Assembly (NCBI GenBank): GCA_025455885.1
Contig: JALOLR010000002.1
Coordinates: 124,001 to 188,000 of the forward strand
Direction: 5' to 3'
Source of the DNA: Acidimicrobiales bacterium
GTDB taxonomy: Bacteria > Actinomycetota > Acidimicrobiia > Acidimicrobiales > Acidimicrobilacustridaceae
DNA length: 64,000 nt
In this document: positions 25,039-32,657 of the stretch, in pieces
How the letters are laid out: the number at the start of each line of letters is the position of its first letter
Position numbering within the stretch: position 1 is the stretch's first letter
Made by a program: the position numbers and the translations under genes
Notes under the pieces: generated by a model
Seen by the model: the letters and a program-made list of their open reading frames with translations, nothing else
Databases searched by the model: none
Told to the model about the DNA's origin: nothing

Positions 25039-26547
25039 GTGGACGTCGGGGCGCTTTTCGCAGGGCGGGTCAGGGCGGCGCCAGAGACCGTGGCGTTGAC
25101 CGAGTCCGGTCGGGGGTCGTCGACGTACGCCCATCTCGCAGACCGGGTGCAGGCGGTCGCGCAGGTGCTCGGTTCCCGAACTGGCCCCACCGATGTGGTT
25201 TGGAGTCCGGCGACGCGCGGGGATCTTGTGATCCTCGTGCTCGGGGCGGTGATGGCCGGCCGGGCGGTGCATCTCGGGCGGGCCCGCCCCGGCACTGCGG
25301 CGCCAGTGGCGCTGGACGTCGGTCGGGGGGACGACGTGGTGGTGCTCGCCGACCAGGCGTGGCGCCAAGAGGTCAGTGGCTTCGCGATCGTGTTGGAGAC
25401 ATCGGGCACCACCGGTCACCCGAAGCAGGTGGTCCACACCGCACGCAGCCTCGGTCACGGCCTGTGGAATACGGCCGCTGTTGAAGACGAACTGCTCCGC
25501 CCATCAGAGGCGGCGCCGGGACCGCTGTCCGAGCGGCTCGCCCTGTTGGCTGAACGGTCCCCGCACGGACTGTCGTTCCTGACGGGCCTGGATGAACGCT
25601 CGATCGCAGGGCTCACCATGGTGTTCCGCGCCCTCCTCATGGGTGAGCGGCTCGTGATCCCGGCCAGCAGTTCGGCTCCAGACGTGAGCGCCGCTCTCGA
25701 ACACGACGGCGCCACGAACCTCGGAGTCCCACCGCTCACGGCCCAGCGCCTGGTCCGGGAGTGGGCCCGAGCCGACCGGCCCCCGCCCGGGCTCCTGCAT
25801 GTCGGTATCGGCGGCTCGGCGATCCTGCCCGCCCTGGCCGAGCAGCTCGAGCGAACGTTCCAGTGCCCGGTGACCTCGGGCTACGGGTCGACCGAGCTCG
25901 GGGGGGTGGCCATCATGAGCCGCCCTTGGGACCCGGCCGCTCAGCGCTGGACGACGATCGGGAGACCGCTCGCCGACGTCACTGTCGAGCTGACCGACAC
26001 CGCCGACGGTGACCGGGAGCTTGTCGTCAACTCACCCGCGCACATGGAGGGGACGATCGGCGCCGACGGTGGATTCGCCCGTTGCGCGGGCGCTCACCGA
26101 ACCGGGGACCTCGCCCGCATCGAACCCGACGGCACCGTGACCATCACCGGGCGCCTGGGCTACCTCATCCAACGCGGAGCCCAGAAAATCGATCCCGTTA
26201 CCATCGAGCGAGTCCTCGAAACTCACCCCGACGTCCTCGTCGCCGCCGTCCTCGGTGTCCCCAGCAGGGTGCCCGGCGAAGAAGACATCATCGCCCTCGT
26301 GGTGCCTGCTCCGTCGGCCCACGTCGAGGATCTGAACAGCAGACTGCGCGCCCACTGCCGCGCCTCGCTTCCCGCCAGTTCGACACCTCGACGCATCGTG
26401 GTGGTCGCAGAGTTGCCCCTTGCGGCCGATTCGACACCTCAACGAGCTGCGCTACTGAGGGTCCACCAGGACCTGTCGGCGTCCTCAGGGGAGGGGCCGA
26501 CTATGCTCGAAGCCGATCTGTTCGACACCCCTGCGCCGTCGAACTGA
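25039..26547 (+). CDS. Adenylate-forming enzyme (acyl/aryl/amino-acid ligase), A10 lysine missing
   Basis: A 502-residue ANL-superfamily enzyme. Motifs in order: A3 ETSGTTGHPKQV near residue 120, A5 SGYGSTELGG near 282, A7 HRTGDLARI near 353, A8 GRLGYLIQRGAQKIDP near 371. In the A10 position, where the catalytic Lys of PxxxxGK is expected, the sequence reads LPLAADSTPQRAAL, so that Lys is lost. GTG at 25039 has GGAGGG eight bases upstream; the in-frame upstream 70 codons look non-coding. GC matches the host better than the cargo to its left. It could load a substrate on the element's carrier protein, which lies about 2 kb away on the other strand. Confidence 0.88.
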   Translation: MDVGALFAGRVRAAPETVALTESGRGSSTYAHLADRVQAVAQVLGSRTGPTDVVWSPATRGDLVILVLGAVMAGRAVHLGRARPGTAAPVALDVGRGDDVVVLADQAWRQEVSGFAIVLETSGTTGHPKQVVHTARSLGHGLWNTAAVEDELLRPSEAAPGPLSERLALLAERSPHGLSFLTGLDERSIAGLTMVFRALLMGERLVIPASSSAPDVSAALEHDGATNLGVPPLTAQRLVREWARADRPPPGLLHVGIGGSAILPALAEQLERTFQCPVTSGYGSTELGGVAIMSRPWDPAAQRWTTIGRPLADVTVELTDTADGDRELVVNSPAHMEGTIGADGGFARCAGAHRTGDLARIEPDGTVTITGRLGYLIQRGAQKIDPVTIERVLETHPDVLVAAVLGVPSRVPGEEDIIALVVPAPSAHVEDLNSRLRAHCRASLPASSTPRRIVVVAELPLAADSTPQRAALLRVHQDLSASSGEGPTMLEADLFDTPAPSN

Positions 26548-26782
26548 ACGAATTGGGACCACGCGCCGCCGCCGGTTCGCAGGCTCGCTGCCAGCTCATC
26601 GGGGAGCGGATTATTCGCCGCACCGTGACCCTCACCCAGGGATCAGTCCCCCTTCAGATCCGAAGCGCCGACTTCCTCACACGGGCGATGACGTAGCCCA
26701 GTCGCGACGCGAGCCGACTCCGGGAGTGGGGTAAGGGAGAGACGGCTACGCGTCGGTGCCGTCCTGACCCTGGGAGACCCAG

Positions 26783-27004
26783 ATGGCACTCGACGAATGG
26801 CCGGAGCTGCTCACCGTCACGGAGGCTGCTGAACTACTTCGGATCAGCCGAACGACCGCGTACGCGGAGGCGAAGCGCTACCTGAGCACCGGGGAAGGCC
26901 TGCCGGTGATCAGGGTGGGACGAAGCCTGCGCGCCCCACGTGAGCGGCTGCGCCGGCTCATCGAAGGCGCCCCGACCACGAGCAACCGCGGCGAGGCGGC
27001 GTGA
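26783..27004 (+). CDS. Helix-turn-helix protein, excisionase-like
   Basis: A 73-residue DNA-binding protein of the AlpA/excisionase (MerR-like winged helix) type: LLTVTEAAELLRISRTTAY AEA split over the recognition helix, then IRVGRSLRAPRERLRRLIEG. Such proteins direct excision of tRNA-integrated elements or regulate their transfer genes. Its stop overlaps the GTG start of the next gene (GTGA). Position ahead of the relaxase suggests an operon for excision and transfer. Confidence 0.82.
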   Translation: MALDEWPELLTVTEAAELLRISRTTAYAEAKRYLSTGEGLPVIRVGRSLRAPRERLRRLIEGAPTTSNRGEAA

Positions 27005-27429
27005 AGCCGGTAGACGAGACACCGATCCTCGTCCTCACTGAGCCGGCACTCCAGGTCCGCCGTTCGCTGGAGCCGACGGCGTGGCTCGTGCTCGAGGAGC
27101 TCGTGCTCCGCTCCGACGCGCTACGCCCGCTTGCGCCTGTCAGGGTCGACGTCCGCTCACTCGCGACTGCGCTCGGCCGCTCGAAGGACGCCGTCGCCCG
27201 AGCCCTCCAGATCCTCATCGAGTCCGGTCTCGTCGAACGCCACTCGAGCAGGGACGAGCTGACCGGCCGGTTCGGTGCCGCCAGCTACCGGATCGACCTC
27301 CACTCCTCCGGGCTCCGCCGACCACAGCCATCGGACATCGCGGGCCCGACCTCCGTCGCCTCACGCGCCGCCAGACCAACCGCTCATGCCGCTCCCCTAA
27401 CACCCCGCAACCGCCTCTTCGAACCATGA
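27001..27429 (+). CDS. Winged-helix DNA-binding protein
   Basis: A 142-residue protein. Residues 25-85 form a winged helix-turn-helix: AWLVLEELVLRS, VDVRSLATALGRSKDAVARA, LQILIESGLVERHSS. The C-terminal third is Pro/Arg-rich and probably disordered. Similar proteins accompany TrwC relaxases in actinobacterial elements and may regulate them or act as oriT accessory factors. GTG at 27001 is fixed by the four-base overlap with the excisionase-like gene. Confidence 0.72.
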   Translation: MKPVDETPILVLTEPALQVRRSLEPTAWLVLEELVLRSDALRPLAPVRVDVRSLATALGRSKDAVARALQILIESGLVERHSSRDELTGRFGAASYRIDLHSSGLRRPQPSDIAGPTSVASRAARPTAHAAPLTPRNRLFEP

Positions 27430-27517
27430 CCCGCCACCGATCCAGCCTTCCCTCCACCTCGCCCTCCCCGGTCCCGGCCATCCCCACGAAAGCACCCCAG
27501 GAACCAGTCACGAACTT

Positions 27518-27552
27518 GCACTCACCAGAGTGCCACGGTCCCGGACCGGGAC
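27518..27552. promoter_or_regulatory. Two adjacent inverted repeats before the relaxase, candidate oriT
   Basis: GCACTC-ACCA-GAGTGC (27518-27533) and GTCCCGG-A-CCGGGAC (27538-27552) are two perfect short inverted repeats side by side, 59 bases before the chosen relaxase start. TrwC-type relaxases recognise an inverted repeat beside nic, usually just upstream of their gene. No nic sequence can be named. Confidence 0.4.
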
Positions 27553-27610
27553 GGGATCACCGGATCCGGAACAACCAGCTACGGCAAGAGCAACTCGGCC
27601 GAGTGGCCCC

Positions 27611-30190
27611 GTGCCGAGCATCGGGAAGATCCATCTCCAGGGCGAGGGCTACTACCTCGCTGCGGTCGCCGAAGGTGTCGACGAGTACTACCGCGGCGTC
27701 GGTGAGGCACCTGGTCGCTGGGTCGGCAGCGCCGCTGACCAGCTCGGGCTCGACCGCGAAGTCACGGCCGACGACCTCCATGCCGTTTGGTCGGGCCTCG
27801 ACCCGACCACCGGTGAACAGCTCGGCCGATTCGGTGGCCGACGAATCGCCGGCTTCGACCTCACCTTCCGGGCACCGAAGTCGGTGTCCTTGCTCGTCGG
27901 GCTCGCTGACGAACCGATCGCCACGCAGGTTCGCGAAGCCCACGAGGCAGCCGTCGACGCTGCTCTGGGCTACGTGGAGCGCGAGGCCGCCCGCTCACGG
28001 ACCGGGTCGCAGGGCTCCCACCAGATCGAAGTCGAAGGGCTCGTCGCCGCGGCGTTTAGGCATCGCACGAGCCGGGCGGGGGACCCGCACCTTCACACGC
28101 ACGTCCTGGTGGCCAACATGGCGCGATGCCCTGACGGGCGGTGGCGGACCCTGGATGGCCGGTTGTTGTACCTGCACGCCAAGACCGCCGGCTACCTCTA
28201 CGAAGCTCACCTGCGCGCCGAACTCACCCAGCGGCTCGGGGTGGACTGGGAGGCGGTCCGCAACGGGATCGCCGATGTGGCCGGCATCCCCAAGACTGTG
28301 CTGCGGCACTTCTCGGATCGGCGCCGCCAGATCGAGGAGCACCTCAGCGAGACGGGGTTCCGGTCCGCTCGCGCCGCAGAGCTCGCCGCGCTCGAGACAC
28401 GGCAAGCCAAGACCGCACCCGACCACGGCCAATCCATGAAGACCCTGTGGACCGAGAAGGCCCTGGACATTGGATGGGACCCACGTGACCTCGGATCGGT
28501 CCCGGACTTGGTCCCGAGATCGGTCCCGGAACCGGTCCCGACTTCGCTGTTCGCCCAGCTCCTGGCCCCGGAGGGCTTGACGACCAAGGCATCCACGTTC
28601 GACCGCCGCGACGTCCTGCGATCGCTCGCCGAACGGGCACCACGAGGAGCGACCGTGGCCAGCATCGAGACCTTGGCCGACCGATTCCTCACCCATCCCG
28701 AAGTCATCCGGCTCGGCAGGTCGTCCGAACCGACCCAATCAGAGGCGATCCGCCGAACGGACGGGACCATCATCCCGGCGCTCAACGGCCAGCGCTGGTC
28801 GACCGCAGAACTCATCGCCCTCGAGACCCACCTCGTCGAACGAGCATGCGCCCGCGCCTGCACCGGCGCGGGCGTCGTCCCCACCGACAAGGTGTCGAAC
28901 GTCCTGCGCGGGCGCCCGACCCTGGGCGCCGAGCAGGCCGAGATGGTCGTGCGACTCTGCCGCAGCGGCAACGGCGTCGACGTCGTCACCGCCGCAGCCG
29001 GGACCGGCAAGACCTTCACGCTCGACGCCGCCCATCTCGCCTGGCACCACGCCGGCTACCGGGTCCTCGGCGCCGCTGTCGCCGGCATCGCCGCCCAAGA
29101 GCTTCAGAGCTCAGCCGGCATCCCCTCGACCACGCTCGCCAAGTTGCGGATCGAGCTCGACAACGGTGGTCAACATCTCGACCACCGCACCGTGCTCGTC
29201 ATCGACGAAGCCGGCATGGCCGGAACACGAACTCTCGCCCCCATCCTCGACGCCGCGGACCGGGCCGGCGCCAAAGTCGTCCTCGTCGGTGACCCCCGAC
29301 AACTCCCCGAGATCGACGCCGGTGGCGTGCTCGCCGGACTTGTCCGACGCCTCGACCCCATCCAGCTCGTCGAGAACCGCCGCCAACGCGACGACTGGGA
29401 ACGCCACGCGCTCGGCGAGCTCCGCGACGGCGACACCACCCACGCCCTCGCCGCCTACGAGGACCACGACCGCATCGTGACCTGCCGAGCCGCCCCGATC
29501 CTCCGCCGGCGCCTCATCAGCGACTGGTGGGCCCTGTACGCCACCGGCGACACCACCGCGATGCTCGCCTACCGCCGAGCCGACGTCGACGAGCTCAACG
29601 GCCGCGCCCGAGCCGTCCTGGAGCGAGCCGGCCACCTCACCGGCCCCGAGCTCGTGGTCAACGAGCGACCGTTCCAGGCCGGGGATCAGATCGTCTGTCT
29701 CCGCAACGACCGCCGGCTCGGCGTCAACAACGGCACCCGCGCCTCGATCACCCACGTCGACCCTGACCGGCGAACCATCACCATCGCCACCCTCAAGCAC
29801 CAGGTCACCCTGCCCGCCTACTACCTCGACGGCGGCCACATCGCCCACGGCTACGCCACCACCATCCACAAGGCCCAGGGCGCCACCGTCGACCACGCCC
29901 TCCTGCTCGGATCCGACGAGCTCACCCGCGAGAGCGGCTACGTCGCCCTCAGCCGCGGCCGCCACACCAACCGCATCTACATAACGGGCGAACCACCCCG
30001 CGGCGTCGACCTCAGCGACGGCCCACCTGAACCCGGACCCGATCCCACCAACGTCCTCCGGCGAGCCCTCCAACGCACCACCGCCAAAGACCTCGCCATC
30101 GACACCGGCCAACCCGAACCAGCACCTCCGACCAGAGCGGTCGAGCCGCCGTCAGTCGGATGGGACATCACCGACGACCTCTTCGGTTAG
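27611..30190 (+). CDS. TrwC-type conjugative relaxase with helicase domain
   Basis: An 859-residue bifunctional MobF-type protein that nicks at oriT and unwinds DNA. Near the N-terminus IGKIHLQGEGYYLA holds the catalytic Tyr pair. The three-His metal motif is in GDPHLHTHVLVANM near residue 160. The helicase half has Walker A AAGTGKT near 462, Walker B VLVIDEAGM near 531, GDPRQLPEIDAGG and the late TIHKAQG/VALSRGR motifs. A linker with repeated Val-Pro pairs lies near residue 300. GTG at 27611 is preferred because relaxases start with a short x-SIGK segment; GTG at 27530 is an alternative. It is the main evidence for transfer by conjugation. Confidence 0.93.
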   Translation: MPSIGKIHLQGEGYYLAAVAEGVDEYYRGVGEAPGRWVGSAADQLGLDREVTADDLHAVWSGLDPTTGEQLGRFGGRRIAGFDLTFRAPKSVSLLVGLADEPIATQVREAHEAAVDAALGYVEREAARSRTGSQGSHQIEVEGLVAAAFRHRTSRAGDPHLHTHVLVANMARCPDGRWRTLDGRLLYLHAKTAGYLYEAHLRAELTQRLGVDWEAVRNGIADVAGIPKTVLRHFSDRRRQIEEHLSETGFRSARAAELAALETRQAKTAPDHGQSMKTLWTEKALDIGWDPRDLGSVPDLVPRSVPEPVPTSLFAQLLAPEGLTTKASTFDRRDVLRSLAERAPRGATVASIETLADRFLTHPEVIRLGRSSEPTQSEAIRRTDGTIIPALNGQRWSTAELIALETHLVERACARACTGAGVVPTDKVSNVLRGRPTLGAEQAEMVVRLCRSGNGVDVVTAAAGTGKTFTLDAAHLAWHHAGYRVLGAAVAGIAAQELQSSAGIPSTTLAKLRIELDNGGQHLDHRTVLVIDEAGMAGTRTLAPILDAADRAGAKVVLVGDPRQLPEIDAGGVLAGLVRRLDPIQLVENRRQRDDWERHALGELRDGDTTHALAAYEDHDRIVTCRAAPILRRRLISDWWALYATGDTTAMLAYRRADVDELNGRARAVLERAGHLTGPELVVNERPFQAGDQIVCLRNDRRLGVNNGTRASITHVDPDRRTITIATLKHQVTLPAYYLDGGHIAHGYATTIHKAQGATVDHALLLGSDELTRESGYVALSRGRHTNRIYITGEPPRGVDLSDGPPEPGPDPTNVLRRALQRTTAKDLAIDTGQPEPAPPTRAVEPPSVGWDITDDLFG

Positions 30191-30282
30191 CACCGAAGCG
30201 AGAGCACGAGCCACGCAACCAGGCTGCGCTCAGCAAGAGCTCGCTCCCTCCGCTACACCGCCCCTGCGCAACCCTGTCTGAG

Positions 30283-30801
30283 TCAGTCCCGCCCTCGCCA
30301 CGGCTGCGCAGCCTCCTCGTCGGAAACTGCCACCTCCTCGTAGAGCGCCGCCGCTTCCTGGTGCCGATGATCCGCCGCCCGCTCAAGAAGCTCCCATGGA
30401 TCTTGGGGCTCGGGGTTGCGTGGACGTGACCAGAAAACCTCGCTACGCCCAGATCGGGATCGCCGGACCGCCCCAGGTAGATCGAGCAGCAGAGCCCCCG
30501 TGGCTCGAAGTGGATCCGACCCCAGGCCTTGAATGGCGAAAATCTTCATTCGCGCCTTGAGAATCGCCGCCAACTCACTGGGGTTGCGGAGCATTCGATA
30601 GTTGTTCGTGATCAGCCAGTCGAAGCCCTCCTGGCGAAGCGCGAGCATGAGTGCCCGATCGTCCAACTCGGAGAGCGCTGGATCAATACGCCGAACAGGA
30701 ATCAGCTCGACATCAACCAGGAACTCCGCCAAAGACGCCAGGATCGGCTCGGGAAAGTTGACATCGAGAGCCATCCGAGTTGGGTTTGCGCCCGCCTCCA
30801 C
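30283..30801 (-). CDS. PIN-like toxin, VapC45 type
   Basis: A 172-residue protein with a PIN-like nuclease pattern: MALDVNFPEPILASLAEFL with the first acidic residue, LSELDDRALMLALRQEGFDW with paired acids, and LITNNYRMLRNPSEL. This is the layout of the VapC45-like PIN domain. The C-terminal 60 residues are charged and outside the domain. GTG at 30801 starts the frame; ATG at 30774, right at the domain edge, is an equally good start. It lies 4 bases after the stop of a MerR-like/DUF433 gene, the usual antitoxin partner of this type. It would cleave RNA and stabilise the element. Confidence 0.72.
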   Translation of the reverse strand: MEAGANPTRMALDVNFPEPILASLAEFLVDVELIPVRRIDPALSELDDRALMLALRQEGFDWLITNNYRMLRNPSELAAILKARMKIFAIQGLGSDPLRATGALLLDLPGAVRRSRSGRSEVFWSRPRNPEPQDPWELLERAADHRHQEAAALYEEVAVSDEEAAQPWRGRD

Positions 30802-30805
30802 CGAG

Positions 30806-31468
30806 CTAGGCCGCCAGACGATGCTCGAGCTCGATCGCCTCTCTCAATGCCTCCGGGCTTTCGTCCGGGTAGAGCCGACGGATGTCTTCGAGCGTGAACC
30901 CTCGGTCGGCCAGCGCAACAACTGAGGACGTCGTGAGCCGTGAGTGCTCAAGGTGTGGCTCCCCGCTCACCTTGCCCGGGACGATCCTGAGATGAGGCAT
31001 CGGGCGGCGGAGGTCAGGGCCCCACTCGTCGGCGCTGACATCGAACGGGCCGAGCACATCAAGGAGATCGGAGGCCAATGGCCCCTGCCCAGCGAGATCC
31101 CGGACCTGGTCCTTCTCCCGGATAATGACCTGTCCCGTTCGGTCTACGCAGAGAGGGCTCGCATGGCCACCCTCGCCGACAGACCAAAGATCTACTCCTT
31201 GGGCCTCGAGCTGTACGAGCGCTCTCCGCACCTGACTCATCGGACTCGCCGGCACACGGTCGGCATGCTTCGGATGGCGAAGCCAGTAGACGATCCGAAG
31301 GGACATCAGGTCGCCGTACGACCAGAGCTTTGGGCGCTCCTTGGACACCGATGGGGAAACAATTCCCTTACGAGCCCAGTCGTAGACGGTCGAGATGGGA
31401 ACGCCGGCTAGCGAAGCAGCCCGGTTCGCCTCGTAACAGCCCTCGAAGATGCTGCTGACCCTGTCCAC
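30806..31468 (-). CDS. MerR-like HTH / DUF433 antitoxin, VapB45 type
   Basis: A 220-residue protein. The N-terminal domain is a MerR-like helix-turn-helix (ANRAASLAGVPISTVYDWAR). The C-terminal DUF433-like domain has TTSSVVALADRGFTLEDIRR and LYPDESPEALREAIELEHRL. Two-domain proteins of this size pair with VapC45-type toxins in mycobacteria. Start is GTG at 31468. It precedes the toxin by 4 bases and probably represses the operon. The pair lies at the attR end, a common place for addiction modules. Confidence 0.75.
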   Translation of the reverse strand: MDRVSSIFEGCYEANRAASLAGVPISTVYDWARKGIVSPSVSKERPKLWSYGDLMSLRIVYWLRHPKHADRVPASPMSQVRRALVQLEAQGVDLWSVGEGGHASPLCVDRTGQVIIREKDQVRDLAGQGPLASDLLDVLGPFDVSADEWGPDLRRPMPHLRIVPGKVSGEPHLEHSRLTTSSVVALADRGFTLEDIRRLYPDESPEALREAIELEHRLAA

Positions 31469-31519
31469 GGGCTGGACGGTAGCCGTCTGGCCCAGCCGGT
31501 TCCGAGCTTTCCGGTCGGA

Positions 31520-31584
31520 TGTCCCGTGCCAGCCCGAGAGGTCGCCAGACGATGTGTCCCATCAGAGTGTCCCACTAGTGGGAC
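31520..31584. repeat. Putative integrase arm sites, right end, with 16-bp palindrome
   Basis: TGTCCCGTGCC (31520), TGTCCCATCAG (31555) and TGTCCCACTAG (31568) repeat the arm-site consensus found near attL. The last is part of a perfect 16-bp palindrome, GTCCCACTAGTGGGAC, at 31569-31584. The rest of the gap between the antitoxin start and attR (31469-31705) holds nothing else I can support. Confidence 0.6.
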
Positions 31585-31705
31585 GCCAACGGCCCGAGAT
31601 CGGCTAACACCGCCCGACACTAGGTGGACGCACGCAAGGCTCTGAGCAGGGTAAACAGCCCATACGACGACACCGGGCAGCACCAGCCGAACGGACGAGG
31701 TCGCA

Positions 31706-31745
31706 TTCCTAAACCGTGTGCCCAGGTTCGAATCCTGGCGGGGGC
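31706..31745 (+). repeat. attR core (40-bp direct repeat, copy 2)
   Basis: This copy repeats the tRNA-Arg 3' end exactly from TTCCTAAACC to GGGGGC. It lacks the 5' half of the tRNA, so it is not a gene. Host sequence resumes immediately and the stop of the alpha/beta hydrolase follows 17 bases on. Confidence 0.95.
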
Positions 31746-31762
31746 GCTGCGGATGCGGCTGG

Positions 31763-32632
31763 TCAGCCGACCGACGAGTCGGCCCAGTCGAGCAGCTGAG
31801 GGGCCAGCTCGGGCCAGCGGGCGAAGAGGCCGGCCTCCGGGTCCGCCTCGCGTGCCACCTGGCGGTCGATCCACGCCGTGTCCGGCCAGGGCGGCTCGAC
31901 CAGGGTGGCGTTCGGCAACAACGCGGCGAGGGACTCACTCGTGGCGCGGGTGTGGTGCATGTCGCTCTCACCGCTGCGGAACACCAGGGTCGGGAGCGTG
32001 AAGGCCCGAGCCTCCTCGTCGGGCAGGCCGGGGATCAGGGCGTCGCCGCACGGGCAGTACGCCAGCATCCACCGGTCCATGGTGACGAGGAAGTCGGCCG
32101 GGTCGAGGTCGAGGAACCGCCGGCGGTTCCCCGGGTTGCGCTCGAGCACCTCCTGCCATTCGGGGAGCTCGACGACCGCCTCCATCCCTCCGTTCCAGGC
32201 CGCCCGGATCGACTCGCCGCAGTAGTGGACACCGAGGGACATGAGCCCGTAGGTGCCCCCGGAGACCCAGAGCATGGCGAGGCCCTTGGCGACGTCGGGG
32301 TTGCGCACCGCCGTGAGGAGCGAGACGCGGGCGCCCCCCGAGCCGCCCATGATGACGGCCGGACCGAGTTCGAGCTGGCGCAGCAGCTGGGCGAGCGTGT
32401 CGCCCTGCATGCTCGACTCGGTGTCACCCTCGAAGCAGACGCTCGACTCGCCGCAGTTCGGGCGGTCCCAGATCAGCGCCCGCTTCCCGGCCGCGGCCAG
32501 GGCCTCGGCCAGCTCGCGCACCCCCGGCGACTCCTTGGTGAAGCGGCCCCCCGGGGTGATGGTCCAGGTCTCCTCCCCGTCCCCGATGAGCTCGTACGCC
32601 ACGTCCAACCCGTTGACCTCAGCGACTGTCAT
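31763..32632 (-). CDS. Alpha/beta hydrolase
   Basis: A 289-residue hydrolase. The elbow VIMGGSGGARVSLLTA near residue 97 carries the nucleophile Ser, WDRPNCGESS near residue 55 matches the oxyanion strand loop, and the acid and His probably lie in RSGESDMHH near residue 225 and in the C-terminal region, though the last is not certain. ATG at 32632 is used; it lies only 25 bases from the divergent amidohydrolase start. The 3' end is just outside attR, so the element inserted next to this gene without touching it. Confidence 0.83.
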   Translation of the reverse strand: MTVAEVNGLDVAYELIGDGEETWTITPGGRFTKESPGVRELAEALAAAGKRALIWDRPNCGESSVCFEGDTESSMQGDTLAQLLRQLELGPAVIMGGSGGARVSLLTAVRNPDVAKGLAMLWVSGGTYGLMSLGVHYCGESIRAAWNGGMEAVVELPEWQEVLERNPGNRRRFLDLDPADFLVTMDRWMLAYCPCGDALIPGLPDEEARAFTLPTLVFRSGESDMHHTRATSESLAALLPNATLVEPPWPDTAWIDRQVAREADPEAGLFARWPELAPQLLDWADSSVG

Positions 32633-32657
32633 GTGACCGATGCTACAGTTGACGTCC
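32633..32657. promoter_or_regulatory. Overlapping divergent -10 elements, bidirectional promoter
   Basis: Only 25 bases separate two divergent start codons. TACAGT (32644-32649) lies 8 bases before the + ATG, and on the - strand TAGCAT (32646-32641) lies 8 bases before the other ATG. Both fit TAnnnT -10 elements and imply leaderless transcripts in both directions. Confidence 0.5.

Larger units (their letters stand above)
20781..31745. mobile_element. Integrated mobilizable element in tRNA-Arg
   Basis: A perfect 40-bp direct repeat of the tRNA-Arg 3' part bounds about 10.9 kb. Inside are a tyrosine integrase next to the left end, an ISL3 relic, a lower-GC cargo block (about 22.5-24.8 kb), an adenylate-forming enzyme, an excisionase-like and a winged-helix protein, a TrwC-type relaxase and a toxin-antitoxin pair. 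There is no coupling ATPase, FtsK-type translocase, replication initiator or mating-pair gene, so it is probably mobilizable rather than self-transmissible. The 26548-26782 gap holds nothing I can identify. The tRNA stays intact at the left end. Confidence 0.93.

Noticed and set aside
28496-28552. Repeated CGGTCCCG-like runs inside the relaxase gene
   Set aside because: They encode Val-Pro pairs in a linker between the relaxase and helicase domains, so they are explained by the protein.
31706-31745. Second tRNA-Arg gene
   Set aside because: Only the 3' 40 bases are present; there is no D arm or 5' acceptor strand, so it is the attR copy.
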